Notes: generated from the sequence alone by a model not told the origin. Counted from the first letter of the stretch, positions 1 to 10,072 are shown. The stretch is DNA of 64,000 nucleotides from Symbiodinium natans (GCA_905221605.1 CAJNDS010002753.1:51001-115000); one strand, 5' to 3'. Translations and numbers: made by a program.

Positions 1-4
1 TTAG

Positions 5-99
5 CCCATCCTGGAAGCAGAGGTGTTCTGCGCTGCGAAGCAGTTCGCAGATCACAGAGCTTGGCTTGGAAGAGCAGCACATCTGTCCTGTGGTCTCGG
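5..99 (+). CDS. Exon of unassigned protein, left edge of window
   Basis: An open segment follows TTAG and ends at a GT (TCGG|GTGATG) that leads straight into a G-strand telomeric array. It reads PILEAEVFCAAKQFADHRAW then GRAAHLSCGL. The helical, alanine-rich composition resembles a TPR-type repeat, but I do not recognise a family. The acceptor depends on the first four bases of the window, so the exon may start earlier. Confidence 0.5.
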
Positions 100-105
100 G
101 TGATG

Positions 106-196
106 TAGGGTTTAGGGTTTAGGGCTGAGGGTTTAGGGTTTAGGGTCTACGGTCTAGGGCCTAGGGTCTAGGGTTTAGGGTTTATGGTTTAGGGGT
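106..196 (+). repeat. G-strand telomeric array after first exon
   Basis: Degenerate TTTAGGG units (also TCTAGGG, CCTAGGG) lie directly 3' of the exon ending at 99, in the G-after-exon orientation seen throughout the window. A weak exon candidate follows at 233-275 (after TTTCCCAG, before GGGTGTTG); it is too short to judge. Confidence 0.85.
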
Positions 197-396
197 GCAA
201 GGACTTGGGCTGAGGAGTTAGTGATTTCCCAGGCGTTGTGCAGCTCCGAGCATCGAATGTGTATACGTCATCGGGGTGTTGTTTTAAAGTCTAGGGTCCC
301 TGATGATACCCAAAACGTTGATGGTTCGGGTTTAGGGTACCGAATCTCATGAACCCTAAACCCTAAATTTGGGGGGCTTAGCGTTTACGGTTAGAG

Positions 397-585
397 TTGA
401 GGGTACCGAGTTACATGGGGACCCTAACACCATCGTCAGTGTTTGGCGCGAGTCCACAAGCGGCAGAAATCGCCAAAGGAGCTACATTAGAGGAAGGGCT
501 CGGACGTTCAGCAAAAAAAGGATGGCTGTACAGTTACGAACCACCCAAAAATCAAAATATATTCTGCCTAGTAAGGGAAATATAG
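397..585 (+). CDS. Small ORF, possible exon
   Basis: A 62-codon open frame. Its central part (SSVFGASPQAAEIAKGATLE) has protein-like composition, while the last third is AT-rich and looks non-coding. No splice sites are convincing, and a second frame (369-629) is also open. Listed because it lies in array-free sequence between a C-strand fragment (350-366) and the 682-764 array. Confidence 0.25.
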   Translation: MRVPSYMGTLTPSSVFGASPQAAEIAKGATLEEGLGRSAKKGWLYSYEPPKNQNIFCLVREI

Positions 586-681
586 GGATTATCATTTTCA
601 TATTTGCGGGGTTCTTAAGCAAACAGTAGTCTAGGTGGCTGTGCGCTCTTATGGGCGAGTATAGTGTTCTTGCCTCAGGAG

Positions 682-906
682 AACCCTAAACCCTGAACCC
701 TAAACCCTAAACCCTAAACCCTAAACCCTAAATCCTAAACCCTAATCAAACCCTAAACCCTCCTCCCTCAGCTAGCCCATACTACCCTTACCGAGGCGGA
801 CATGCCAATAGTTCTTCGGTCTATTACGTTGCCCCCCCCCCCCCCCCCCCTTTTAGGGTTTAGGGTCTAGGGTTTAGGGGTTAGGGTTTAGGGTTTAGGG
901 TTTAGG
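682..906. repeat. Facing C-strand and G-strand telomeric arrays with poly-C
   Basis: A C-strand array (682-764), a short unique segment, a run of about 20 C (831-850) and a G-strand array (853-906). No coding signal is seen between them. Confidence 0.85.
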
Positions 907-1187
907 TATTTCCCAAACCTCAGGCTTGTTCTCAAGACATAGGGCTCGAAGGGAGCATCCAAGGATAAACCGCCCACCCAACACCCTAAACCACACACCC
1001 CAAAATGGCTCTAAACCATATAACCCCCGCCCCCAACCCTAAACCCTAAACCCTAAACCCAAAAAATACCAAAAATTCCGAACCCAACACGCTGAACAGG
1101 CAAGCCTGAAGACTCCCATTACCATCGCAGAAGCTGGGCCTCAGGATCAAACAATTGGTACGGTCCTTGCTTAGTGAAGGGGTTAAG

Positions 1188-1317
1188 ACTCGTACCCCTA
1201 AGGTTGCACCCCTAAAGGTTCCCCTTAATATTCTCCTAATATGGACCTTATACTACCTCAAGGATTTTTTGCAAACGGGTCACCAAAACCCAAGGGTGCA
1301 ACCTTAGGGCTTAGCAT
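1188..1317. mobile_element. Hairpin element, family A
   Basis: Inverted arms: 5' CCCTAAGGTTGCACCC at about 1196 and 3' GGGTGCAACCTTAGGG at about 1293. The same arms, diverged, occur at 14402-14535. The length and foldback structure resemble the other short hairpin families in this window. Confidence 0.65.
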
Positions 1318-1440
1318 GGAACTCTCGTAATGTCATATGGGGGTCTCCGAAGGTAGGGGTACCTTCTTGGGGTCCTTATTACGAGGGAGTCGGGTCTATA
1401 CTAAATGGCCCCTGACCTTCGTAAATCCCCCATATGCTTG
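1318..1440. mobile_element. Hairpin element, family B
   Basis: The arms CATATGGGGGTCTCCGAAGG and CCTTCGTAAATCCCCCATATG fold back imperfectly. The central piece GGGGTCCTTATTACGAGG recurs, diverged, at 14166-14370, 34360-34530 and 36406-36510. It abuts the family A hairpin directly. Confidence 0.6.
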
Positions 1441-1546
1441 GTTGGGCTCAAGGCCCTACCTGCGTCCCTACCTTCCCGACCTTGTTTGTTGTTTGAGGGC
1501 ACCCTAAACCCTAAACCCTAAACCCTAAACCCTAATGCCTCCTCAG

Positions 1547-1613
1547 TGCAGAGCTGGGGTTGCAGGCAAGCCCCACTCAATCGAAACCCAAGTCAGCGAG
1601 CTGCACGCGCCAG
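1547..1613 (+). CDS. Candidate exon
   Basis: Follows CCTCCTCAG downstream of a C-strand array and ends near CGCCAG before the next C-strand array. One frame reads AELGLQASPTQSKPKSASC. Frame and donor are uncertain. Confidence 0.4.
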
Positions 1614-1725
1614 CCCTAAACCCCAAACCCTAAACCCCAAACCCCAAGCCCTAAACCCTAAATCCTAAACCCTAAACCCTAAACCCTAAACCCTAAACCC
1701 TAAACCCTAAACCCTAAACCCATCC

Positions 1726-1830
1726 ATGAATGCCATGAACGCTTCTGCCACGGGCTGCTGGCTGCTCCTGTTCATCGGCCGGGTGGTTGAAGGATCGTTC
1801 AGGGTGCCCGGGTCCCCCGAAACAACATAA
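1726..1830 (+). CDS. Candidate exon or small ORF
   Basis: Lies between a C-strand array (1612-1720) and a G-strand array (1833-1890), the polarity typical of exons here. The open frame starts at ATG and includes ATGCWLLLFIGRVVEGSF, a hydrophobic stretch followed by a stop at 1828. No good acceptor AG is visible immediately upstream. Confidence 0.35.
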   Translation: MNAMNASATGCWLLLFIGRVVEGSFRVPGSPETT

Positions 1831-2457
1831 TTGGGTTTAGGGTTTAGGGTTTAGGGTTTAGGGTTTAGGATTTAGGGTTTAGGGTTTGGGGTCCAGCAGC
1901 TAGGGCTCACAGAAGGGCATATTGCTTCTCAGAACTGACCACCCATGCATACCCAAACCCCCTACACCCGCTTGACTTCCTTGGAGGCCCTTGGTAGGCC
2001 CTTATTCCCTTGTTTTACGGTTTTGGGTTTTGGGGTTTAGGGTTTAGGGTTTAGGGCTACTAGGACCCAGAGTAGGCCCTTCTTCCCTCGTTCCCTTCTC
2101 AACCCCTTTAAGAAGGGCAAGCTTTTCATTCATAGGTTTCTCTTGGGTCTCGGGCCCGTTCGACTTCGAATGCGGGAGGATCTTACGTCGACTACCTGGA
2201 CAGGATCGAAAAACGCGGCAGGGCTGCAAGTTTGGTTTGTTTGCAGTACGGGACCATTGGGGTTCAGGGTTTGGGGGTACCGAGAACCTAAACTGTAAAG
2301 CCGAAGATGCGCCCTGTAAGCCCAGGAGTAGTCTACCTAGAGCAACCTGAAGGGACAAGTGCTTGATTTTCCGGGCCTTTTTCTTGGAAGTACAGTGTTG
2401 CTCTTGGGCAAATCCGACATAAACTACGCCCCTCTCCCCCCCGCCCCTCTTTTCAAG

Positions 2458-2641
2458 AAGTTTGAGCCTTCTTCCCAGAGACTCCAATACCCTAAAATCC
2501 CATGTGCCTATTTGTTTTGGGGGTACCTGCTTCCATGATAAGAGCTTTCCAAGAAGTTTGAGCCTTCTTCCCAGAGACTCCGATACCCAAAAGCCTCATG
2601 CAACTATGGTTTTTTTGGGGGGTACCTGCTTGCACGATAAG
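2458..2641 (+). repeat. Two-copy direct repeat of about 95 bp
   Basis: AAGTTTGAGCCTTCTTCCCA followed by GAGACTCC recurs at about 2458 and 2553, each copy followed by GGGGGTACCTGCTT and a GATAAGAGC end. The copies differ by substitutions and small indels. The frames running across it look like repeat shadows, not genes. Confidence 0.8.
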
Positions 2642-2764
2642 AGCAAAAAAACTGTGCCAAGCCCTCCGTGAAACCGACTGTTGGCAGGCTGGACTCCGTG
2701 GAGTATTTGCATCTTCTTAGGCCCCAGCTTTTGAAGTCCCAAAGCAACAATGCTTGAGCTTCTT

Positions 2765-3036
2765 TTTATAGGGTTCTTAAGGGAGGGGGGTTTCAAGGGG
2801 TCCGAGGTTCCCTAGTACTCCCCACCACCTAAGCTTCCCTTAGGTTCCCTGCGGTGGATGGAGGAAATCTTGCACCGCCTGTGAACTTATTGCTACAGGC
2901 TGCACCCACTTCTGGGGACTGACTCAACAAAATCGGTTGCCAGAGGCGGGCCTTACAAAAGCGGTGCAAGATTTCCTCCATCCACAGTAGGTACCTACCC
3001 CCCCCTTGAACCCCCCCCCCCCCTTAAGAACCCATA
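2765..3036. mobile_element. Large nested hairpin element (family Y)
   Basis: The outer arms are TATAGGGTTCTTAAGGG (2768) and CCCTTAAGAACCCATAG (3022). The inner arms are GGTGGATGGAGGAAATCTTG (2852) and CAAGATTTCCTCCATCCACA (2968), almost perfect over about 25 bp. The loop carries unique sequence. A degraded relative lies at 22530-22680 (GGGTTCTTAAGGGAAGG). The high arm identity suggests a younger copy than most hairpins here. Confidence 0.75.
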
Positions 3037-3058
3037 GTCTTTTCACCATTGCACCAAG

Positions 3059-3170
3059 GGACATCCGATGCCATTGCCCTACACCGCTCGGGCCAGATCG
3101 CGAAGGCTTTGAGTGAAAGGGTCTGGTTTATGCGTCGGTCGTCGTGGCTTTCTAGCAGGATTGCATTGGG
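3059..3170 (+). CDS. Exon with TPR-like helix
   Basis: Follows ACCAAG directly downstream of the family Y hairpin. The frame reads TSDAIALHRSGQIAKAL then SERVWFMRR. The AxALHRxGQxAxAL spacing is what TPR helix pairs of SPINDLY/OGT-type proteins show (family knowledge; the assignment is inference). The 3' end is uncertain because the sequence runs into poly-G (3169-3179); a GTCGTGG donor near 3139 is an alternative. Confidence 0.5.
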
Positions 3171-3266
3171 GGGGGGGGGTGTTGAGTTTGCAAAGACTTG
3201 CGTTTGTATACAGAAAATTGCACATGCTAACATACATGTGCGCATATGCATGTGTAAATATTCGCA

Positions 3267-3272
<6 letters not shown>

Positions 3273-3304
<32 letters not shown>

Positions 3305-3352
3305 GCTCTCTCTCTCTCTTTCTCTGTCGCCTCGGGGGGGGGGGGGGGGGGG
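3273..3352 (+). repeat. (TC)n microsatellite plus poly-G
   Basis: A roughly 55-bp CT-rich dinucleotide run followed by about 19 G. The long frames across it are artefacts of the dinucleotide. Confidence 0.95.
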
Positions 3353-3592
3353 TGGAGGGGCTTAGGGTTTAGTGTCGCTGCTTTCTTCCAGGATGATGGG
3401 TGATGGTATACTTCAGACTCTCCCCCTCAACCCTAAACCCTGAAGCCAAAACCCCTTTGTTGCCTTGGCGGAATTCCTGAAGCGCAGCAGACTTCTCCGG
3501 CTCTAGGCTTCAGGGTTCAGGGACAGGGTCAGGACTCAGAGTAGGCCCTTATTCCCTTTTTTTTCAGGGTTTAGGGTTTAGGGTTTAGGGCT

Positions 3593-3709
3593 ACTAGGAC
3601 CCAGAGTAGGCCCTTATTCCCCTTCTTTTGAAATTCAGGTGCCCTTCCCAAACAGGGTGCCTTTTGCCTTTGATTCTTTCCTAGGCTACTCTTGGGTCTA
3701 GGACAAGGG
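3593..3709. mobile_element. Hairpin element, family P
   Basis: The 5' arm is CTAGGACCCAGAGTAGGCCC and the 3' arm CCTAGGCTACTCTTGGGTCTAG, with TTCAGGTGCCC and GGGTGCC inside. Other copies or pieces are at 2063, 3535, 16253, 23755, 45273, 45400, 46944, 47438 and 47866. Confidence 0.8.
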
Positions 3710-3854
3710 TATAGGATCCTAAGTAGGCCCGTGGGACATTTGAACTTTTTCCCTTACTGGTTTAATGGGATCATATTCAGAAATATTGTTCGAAGGGCTT
3801 TTAGGGCCACCCGAGGATGGAGAGTTTTAAGAGAATAGCTGCTTGTGCCTTTAA

Positions 3855-5000
3855 GCTATGGGTTTAGGGTGTAGGGTGTAGGGTTTAGGGTTTAGGGTTT
3901 AGGGTTTAGGGTTTAGGGGTGTCTGGTATGGTATCAGCTACGATGAACCGAATAGAGCCGACAAGCCCGAGAAGGATCGTCTTCTTGACACCTCCGCAAA
4001 ACCCAAGCCGTGACCCTGTACCTAAAGAGCCCAGTGCCCCTTAAAAAGGCGTATACCTGATTTGGTTCTCTGGGTATACTTCAAAAACACAAAGTCCAAA
4101 GCACATGGCTCCAGGCGCTCGAAACTCTGAGCGAGGTGGCAGTCTCGGTTTGCGTCTATTCCCCATATCCCTGATTCCTGCCTTGTCATAGGTGCGATAA
4201 GTACCCTCGATTTAAGAATAGACCTTAAACCATATTTTAGTAGAGTAGGTAGCCCTCAACCTTTTGATTTGGGGGGTTATATAATACTACCATCATTGAC
4301 AGCAACTAGCATACTAAGGATCCTGAACATGGTCCTAAAACCCTCAACCCGAATCTCCCTAAACCCTAGATTTTTGGGGACTTGCAAAAAAAACCCTGAC
4401 AGCTTGGGCTCAGGGTTTACAGGGTTTAGGGTTTAGGGTTTAGGGTTTAGGGATTTTAGGGACCCAGTGGGCCCCCTTGAGCCTGGAGTCCTTGCCCTAA
4501 ACCCACCACATCTACATAAAGATTCTACAAACATGGCTTTCCAGAATCCTCTGAAAGGGGCCCCGGTACCCCAACAGTAGGATCCCTATGTTTATGTGTT
4601 TTGTTGGGGCCCTTAAGCCCTAAACCCTGAACCCTTGAGGCCACAAATCCGAAAACCCCTTCACAGTTAAGGCTCGGGCTCAGAGTAGACCCGTATTCAC
4701 GGTTTCTGGGTCTTAGGTCGCCCTCGGACCACATGCGTCAGCACTGGGGAAGGTTTCGGGTTTAGGGAGTTATACGCCTCGTATTTGGGTTCTGGGGTGT
4801 TGGAGGGTGGAGTTCCACATTCAAGGGACTAAACCCCTAAACCTTACAGTTTTTTTCTCCAGGCACAACATACCTTCCAGAAAGTCCTAAGCACCCCCCA
4901 CCTCAAGGCAAGACCCTATATCCTAAACACACCCTAAACATGTGGGGGTTTACGACCATAGGGCTACCCCTTATATACCCCAAACTACTATCTCATCCCT
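3855..5000. other. Intergenic/intronic stretch with telomeric fragments
   Basis: G-strand arrays at 3859-3917 and 4415-4455, isolated CCCTAAA units, and diverged unique sequence rich in CCCTAA-like words. No island with both composition and splice sites typical of exons is seen. Confidence 0.5.
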
Positions 5001-5133
5001 TTGGAACCCACAAAAAGGGTTTAGGGTTTAGGGTTACGGAAACCCCCATGTAAGGGTTGAGAGATCAGGGAGTTCACCTGCCAAAGCCGTCTTTGGGAAC
5101 TCCCTGTCAAAGCAAGCTTCGACTTGCCATGCT

Positions 5134-5260
5134 TCCCTAAACCCTAAACCCTAAACCCTAAACCCTAAACCCTAAACCCTAAACCCTAAACCCTAAACCC
5201 TAAACCCTAAACCCTTTAAGCCCTAAACCCTAAAGCCTTAAACCCTTTGAACCCTAAACC
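5134..5260 (+). repeat. C-strand telomeric array
   Basis: About eleven perfect CCCTAAA units followed by degenerate ones. A further short C-strand block (5450-5485) lies just before the exon at 5512. Confidence 0.95.
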
Positions 5261-5511
5261 AGGAGGGCCTCCTATACTAGCTTTCTTTAGTTAAGAGACT
5301 TGTGTCCGAAGTCAGGAGACTTATAGCACAATTTCGGGCCCTTAGAACACAGATTCATGGCCCCCCAGTGATCCCAATACCCCCCTAGTTAAGAAAATAT
5401 ACGTTAAACCAAACAGGGATCCCTGATCTGATTTGAGGCATATTATTCCTAAACTCCAAACCCCAAACCCTAAACCCTGAACCCCAGGAGGTATTTTTCT
5501 TTTGGGCAAAG

Positions 5512-5615
5512 GTCCGCGAGAGCTTTCGCTCTGCCGTGCAGCTGGATTCGAAGAAGCCCGACGCCTATGTCACTTTCGCCCAGCCACCGGGCAAGACTTA
5601 CTCCAGGCTCTATGG
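5512..5615 (+). CDS. Exon with TPR-like helix
   Basis: Acceptor GGGCAAAG, donor TATGG|GTTTAGGG made by the telomeric array that follows. The frame reads VRESFRSAVQLDSKKPDAY then VTFAQPPGKTYSRL. The pattern FxxAVxLDxxxPDAY is that of a TPR helix A/B boundary (inference). Flanks are C-strand before and G-strand after. GC content is clearly higher than in the surrounding sequence. Confidence 0.65.
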
Positions 5616-5676
5616 GTTTAGGGTTTAGGGTTTAGGTGTATCATTAGGGTTTAGGGTTTAGGGTTTAGGAGTTAGG
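5616..5676 (+). repeat. G-strand telomeric array starting at the splice donor
   Basis: The first GT of the array is the predicted donor of the exon ending at 5615. It is interrupted by GTGTATCA, then resumes. Confidence 0.9.
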
Positions 5677-6267
5677 GTATGTGCCCATATGGTCAATTCT
5701 CCAAATTATGCTCCCTTTCGGGGTTACCATTATCAGGCGACCTTAAATATTTAGGGTAATTACTCAGCAAGGGACCAGTATTTTGAGAACTGACTAGAAA
5801 ATTGTATCTATCTATAGGAACACCTTGAGGGCCCCATGGATTGCTTTGTCCAGACCTCACTTGGTTTTTGGTTACACAGGTTTAGAATCCTCACGTGGAG
5901 GGCATTTGTATTGTGCTCTTGGATCTTGTCTGATTCTCAGGCAGTCTCTCCTACAGTCGAGTGCTGAAACAAGCTTCCGTCAGCAGCACCTCAGGTCTAT
6001 GCTGACATGCAACCAGCTGGAGGCCAGCCAGATTTCGAGAATCCTTTTTTTGGGCGACCCGAAATAAACTATCATCAGGGACTATCCGACAGAAGCTGTG
6101 CAGAAACCCGGCGCCAGAAAAAAAGCCGCAGCCCTACACCCTAAAGCCTAAACCCTAAACCCTAAACAGGCAACGACACTACGAGTCGAGCCCAGAACGT
6201 GAGAAAACCGAAGTTGCAAGCCCCAATCCCTAAACGCTACACAAAGGCTCCAATGTAGTTCCTTTTG

Positions 6268-6347
6268 GGTTAGGGTTTAGGGTTTAGGGTTTAGGGTTTA
6301 GGGTTTAGGGTTTAGGGTTTAGGGTTTAGGGTTTAGGGTTTAGGGTT
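6268..6347 (+). repeat. G-strand telomeric array
   Basis: About eleven uninterrupted TTTAGGG units. Immediately upstream (6240-6268) is the 5' arm of a family C hairpin (CAAAGGCTCCAATGTAGTTC), cut by the array. Confidence 0.95.
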
Positions 6348-6734
6348 CAGCATCTCAAGTCCAAGCATTTCACTAGTAGAGCTCCTTACTCCGGTATCGA
6401 ATATCGACCCACCCACCCAGTGGATCCCATAACATTATGAAAATATTTTACTTTATGTTTTAATCTTCAAATTTTTGGTTCAGTCGGCTGCCGCCCAGGG
6501 TGGGCCCTAAACCCAAAAGGCAGCCCAGAGCAGGGCCTAACCTCAATAAAACCAGCCCCGCGTAGCCCCCGAGCCAGCCCAGAAGCCAGCCCAGACTAGG
6601 CCCTAAACCCTACAGCCAGCCCAGAGTAGGCCCTAAACCCTAAAGCCAGTACCGAATAGGCCCTAAACCCTAAAGCCTGCCCAGAGTAGGCCCTAAACCC
6701 TAAAGCCAGCCCAGAGTAGGCCCCCCGAGCAACC

Positions 6735-7705
6735 GGTAAATTTTGGTGGAAAACCGGGAAAACCGGGATTTGTGTAAAACCGGGAATGTTTAGTGGAAAA
6801 CCGGGAATTTTTAGTAGAAAAACCGGGAATTTTTGGTGGAAAACCGGGATTTTTTAGTAGAAAAACCGGGAGTTTTTGGTGGAAAAACCGGGAAGTTTTA
6901 GTGGAAAAACCCGGAATTTTTAGTGGAAAACCGGGATTTTTCGTGGAAAAACCGGGAATTTTTGGTGGAAAAACCTGGAAGTTTTAGTGGAAAAACCGGG
7001 AATTCTTAGTGGAAAACCGGGAATTTTTAGTGGAAAAACCGGGAGTTTTTTGTGGAAAACCGGGAATTTTTAGTGGAAAAACCGGGAGTTTTTGGTGGAA
7101 AAACCGGGAAGTTTTAGTGGAAAAACCTGGAATTTTTAGTGGAAAACCTGGATTTTTTAGTGGAAAAACCGGGAATTTTTGGTGGAAAACCGGGAGTTTT
7201 TAGTGGAAAAACCGGGAGTTTTTAGTGGAAAAACCGGGAAGTTTTTGGTTGAAAAACCTGGAATTTTTCGTGGAAAACCGGGATTTTTTGGTGGAACACC
7301 GGGATTGTGGAAAACCGGGAATTTTTAGTGGAAAACCGGGAATTTTTAGTGGAAAACCGGGAATTGTTGGTGGAAAACCGGGAATTTTTAGTGGAAAACC
7401 GGGAATTTTTAGTGGAAAACCGGGAATTTTTAGTGGAAAACCTGGAATTTTTAGTGGAAAACCGGGAATATTTAGTGGAAAAACCGGGAGTTTTGGTGGA
7501 AAAACCGGGAAGTTTTAGTGGAAAAACCGGGAATTTTTTGTGGAAAACCGGGAATTTTTGGTGGAAAAACCTGGATTTGTGGAAAACCGGTAATTTTTAG
7601 TGGAAAACCGGGAATTTTTAGTGGAAAACCGGGAATTTTTGGTGGAAAACCGGTAATTTTTAGTGGAAAACCGGTAATTTTTAGTGGAAAAACCGGGAAG
7701 CCATT
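6735..7705 (+). repeat. 22-bp minisatellite, about 45 copies
   Basis: Tandem units of roughly GGAAAACCGGGAATTTTTAG with spacing of 20-23 bp, variants GGTGG/AGTGG and GGGAGTT/GGGAATT. Several frames stay open across it and would encode monotonous NREFLVE- or KPGIFSG-type repeats. Those frames are by-products of unit length, not evidence of a gene. It sits between the exons at 5512 and 7993, so it is probably intronic. Confidence 0.95.
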
Positions 7706-7740
7706 AGCCATTAAATATACATAGGATAGAGAGTGTTTAG

Positions 7741-7873
7741 GGTTTAGGGGATTCTAGTATACTACCCCAAAAGGGTACGCTACCCAAAGGCTCCAGTGTA
7801 GTTCCTTTTTGGGTTTGCTATAGGGGATTCCAGTATACTGCCCCAAAAAGGGACTGCATAGCAGCCTTTGGGT
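7741..7873. mobile_element. Hairpin element, family C (with extra half copy)
   Basis: ACCCAAAGGCTCCAGTGTAG and CTGCATAGCAGCCTTTGGGTA form the arms, with TATAGGGGATTCCAGTATAC in the loop. A partial second copy (GATTCTAGTATACTACCCC) precedes it. Relatives are at 48578, 49050, 50350 and 61429. Confidence 0.8.
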
Positions 7874-7897
7874 AAAGTCCAAACAATGGTTAGGGGC

Positions 7898-7980
7898 ATT
7901 GGGGTTTAGGGTTTAGGGTTTGGGGTTTAGGGTTTAGGGTTTGGGGTTTAGGGTTTGGGGTTTGGGGTTTAGGGTTTTGG
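7898..7980 (+). repeat. G-strand telomeric array upstream of exon
   Basis: TTTAGGG and TTTGGGG units directly before the exon at 7993. This is an exception to the usual C-before-exon orientation. Confidence 0.9.
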
Positions 7981-7992
7981 GACACCCGCCAG

Positions 7993-8060
7993 GAGTCGAT
8001 AAGCGCATGGGAGGGGGCTTTGCAGAGGATCGACAAGGAGACTCTCGGCCACCACAAAGG
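7993..8060 (+). CDS. Exon with TPR-like helix
   Basis: Acceptor CACCCGCCAG, donor AAAGG|GTTTAGGG at the start of the next array. It reads ESISAWEGALQRIDKETLG then HHK. AWxxALxRxxxETLGHHxG fits a TPR helix A followed by the next turn (inference). G-strand arrays lie on both sides. Confidence 0.65.
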
Positions 8061-8165
8061 GTTTAGGGTTTAGGGTTAGGGTTTGGGGTTTAGGGTTTAG
8101 GGTGTAGGGTTTAGGGTTAAGGTTTTTGGGGTTTTCGGTGCAGGGCTTGAAGAGGGTTTAGGGTT

Positions 8166-8840
8166 TTTGGGCGGTGTAGGTTTGTCGGGGTTTCCGATGT
8201 CAACGTTCGAATTGGGTTGGTACGTATAAATGGAGGTCGCTTCTTTCCTGTTAAATTGCTGCTACTCGGGAATATGGGAAGCCCCCACCACAAGTACGAA
8301 GAATAAAGAAAGAAATGAAACTACTTGAGGAAATGATGAATTGGCGGTCACTTCGCATGCTGAAGTCATATTTGCTTGAGTGACCGGGAATGTTGGAAGA
8401 GAACAAAGGACAGCTACTAGGACAACGGATGCGCCAGCCAAAGTATCTTTTTTGATCGGGCTAGCATTTTAGTTTGTAATTCGGGCTAGAGGTGTGCCTT
8501 GATCTGAACAGCTATGAGAACAGACCTTGTAGGAGTATATCCTTAGGAGCTAGACCTTATTTCACCCCCCCCCCCCTCCTTCCCAACTTTAAATGCGAAA
8601 ACGTCAACCAAATGGTAGGTATACTTTGGAGGCCACTGTTCATTCCTAAACATCTACTACTTAATGAGGGTTGGAGTATTGGAAGCCCCTCCCCAAGTCG
8701 AAATGCAAATGGCTCGGATTATTTGGGATAAAAGGGTGTCACCAATCATTTCAAAGTTATTGCTTGAGTGACTGGGAATGTTGGACGAGAATGTAGGACA
8801 ACCGATGCCACAACATAATTGTTAGGGCTACTCTTAGAAT
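8166..8840 (+). repeat. Diverged tandem duplication in an array-free region
   Basis: GCTTGAGTGACCGGGAATGT at about 8375 recurs as GCTTGAGTGACTGGGAATGT at 8762, each followed by GAGAA..AGGACA. Upstream, GGAAGCCCCCACCACAAGTA (8278) matches GGAAGCCCCTCCCCAAGTCG (8678). This implies a roughly 390-bp unit present twice. No convincing gene is seen; small frames at 8492-8731 and 8819-9109 are not supported by splice sites. Confidence 0.6.
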
Positions 8841-9076
8841 CGTTTCTTTTGATAGGGCCAGTGACATTCCTTGAAATACAATTTCAACAGGAAGAACGTT
8901 TCCGTCTTGCGTGCTTAATCCATTGGCCCATCGGTCGTCCCAAGAGCCGTCCTTCACTCTCTTTCAACACCCCCTTAAACAAGTATATTTTTTTCAAGGA
9001 ACATAGCTGGCCTCACCATTATGTTTCTCAAGAGTCAGTAGAATCCCTTCCCCCTAATATTAAACGGGGGGAACCT

Positions 9077-9078
<2 letters not shown>

Positions 9079-9104
<26 letters not shown>
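9079..9104 (+). repeat. Poly-C tract
   Basis: About 25 consecutive C. Similar runs of 15-25 C or G occur near 831, 3012, 3334, 9427, 14207, 18125, 18267, 38540 and 46047. Confidence 0.95.
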
Positions 9105-9107
<3 letters not shown>

Positions 9108-9225
9108 AGAAACCGAAATGTGATTTTTTATTATAAGGAGATGTTTTATCCAAATGTCATGTTTTGGGTCTTGAGGGTCTAGGCTTCAGGGTTTGGAGGT
9201 TTAAGTACTTAATTAGGTGCAAACT

Positions 9226-9226
<1 letters not shown>

Positions 9227-9297
<71 letters not shown>

Positions 9298-9298
9298 G
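9227..9298 (+). repeat. (GA)n microsatellite
   Basis: A roughly 70-bp nearly pure GA dinucleotide run. Confidence 0.97.
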
Positions 9299-9518
9299 GA
9301 AGGGAGCTTCAGGATGTTGGTTGGTTTGAGGGTTTTGGGAGACCTCAACCCTCCCCCTAATTCGGAATAGGTTTTAAACTGTGGGGGGTGATTTCGGAAA
9401 GATGTTCAAGAACGTGTTTTACAATTAGGGGGGGGGGGGGGGGTATTTAAGACCATGGGGAAACGATTAACCAGTAAGCGTATACTTCTGTAAGTGCTGT
9501 TCTTGCAATACTGGAGAT

Positions 9519-9722
9519 TTGTGTTTGTTTAGCTTTAAAGGCAGTGCCTTTTTGTTGCATGCTGTTGCAGTGCATATCACTAGCCGCCTGAGTACAAAAA
9601 CACATTGCCTTCATCAAGTTGAGTTAACAGTTGATGAGCCTTTGATGTTCGTGATTGCAAGCTATGTATTTGAAACCTTGCAAACTAAGCATGTGTTTAT
9701 CCAAGCGACTCGTCTAAATTGA
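9519..9722 (+). CDS. Weak ORF in array-free region
   Basis: A 67-codon frame with mixed composition (for example SAFLLHAVAVHITSRLSTKT). The reverse strand (9662-9880) is also partly open. No telomeric arrays or clear splice sites surround it. It could be part of an unrecognised inserted element. Confidence 0.25.
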   Translation: MCLFSFKGSAFLLHAVAVHITSRLSTKTHCLHQVELTVDEPLMFVIASYVFETLQTKHVFIQATRLN

Positions 9723-9955
9723 CAACAACCAATAATATTTACTTTGGCTTCATGAGCCGAACTTGCAAAGTAACACTCATGATTTTGCGATCTTAGCCTA
9801 GTCCAAGCTCGTCTTCGCGAATTGAGTGCCAGAAGCAAGCGCCGAGGTCGTCGCTCTACATCTGTATTACATGAGCGCACCTGTTTAAACAGCCATTGGG
9901 TTCAAACACGCGTTCGAAATCACAAAAGGTAGGCGCATGAGGGGGGGGGGGGGTA

Positions 9956-10072
9956 GCATATATATATATATATATACATGTATATATATATATATATCTA
10001 TACATATATGTATGGGTCATATATATATATATATGTATGGGTCATATATATATATATATATGTCTATAGACA
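9956..10072 (+). repeat. (TA)n microsatellite with internal repeats
   Basis: TATA runs broken by three ATGTATGGGTCATATATA-type units. Confidence 0.95.

Noticed and set aside
1-2060. True chromosome end
   Set aside because: Arrays at the left edge are short, degenerate, in both orientations and interspersed with unique and exon-like DNA; the same density continues for 64 kb.
6793-7724. Several 60-100 codon frames encoding NREFLVE/KPGIFSG-type repeats
   Set aside because: They are reading frames of the 22-bp minisatellite; at least three frames are open at once and no start context or splice site supports translation.
9157-9370. R/E-rich and S/L-rich frames
   Set aside because: Translations of the (GA)n microsatellite.
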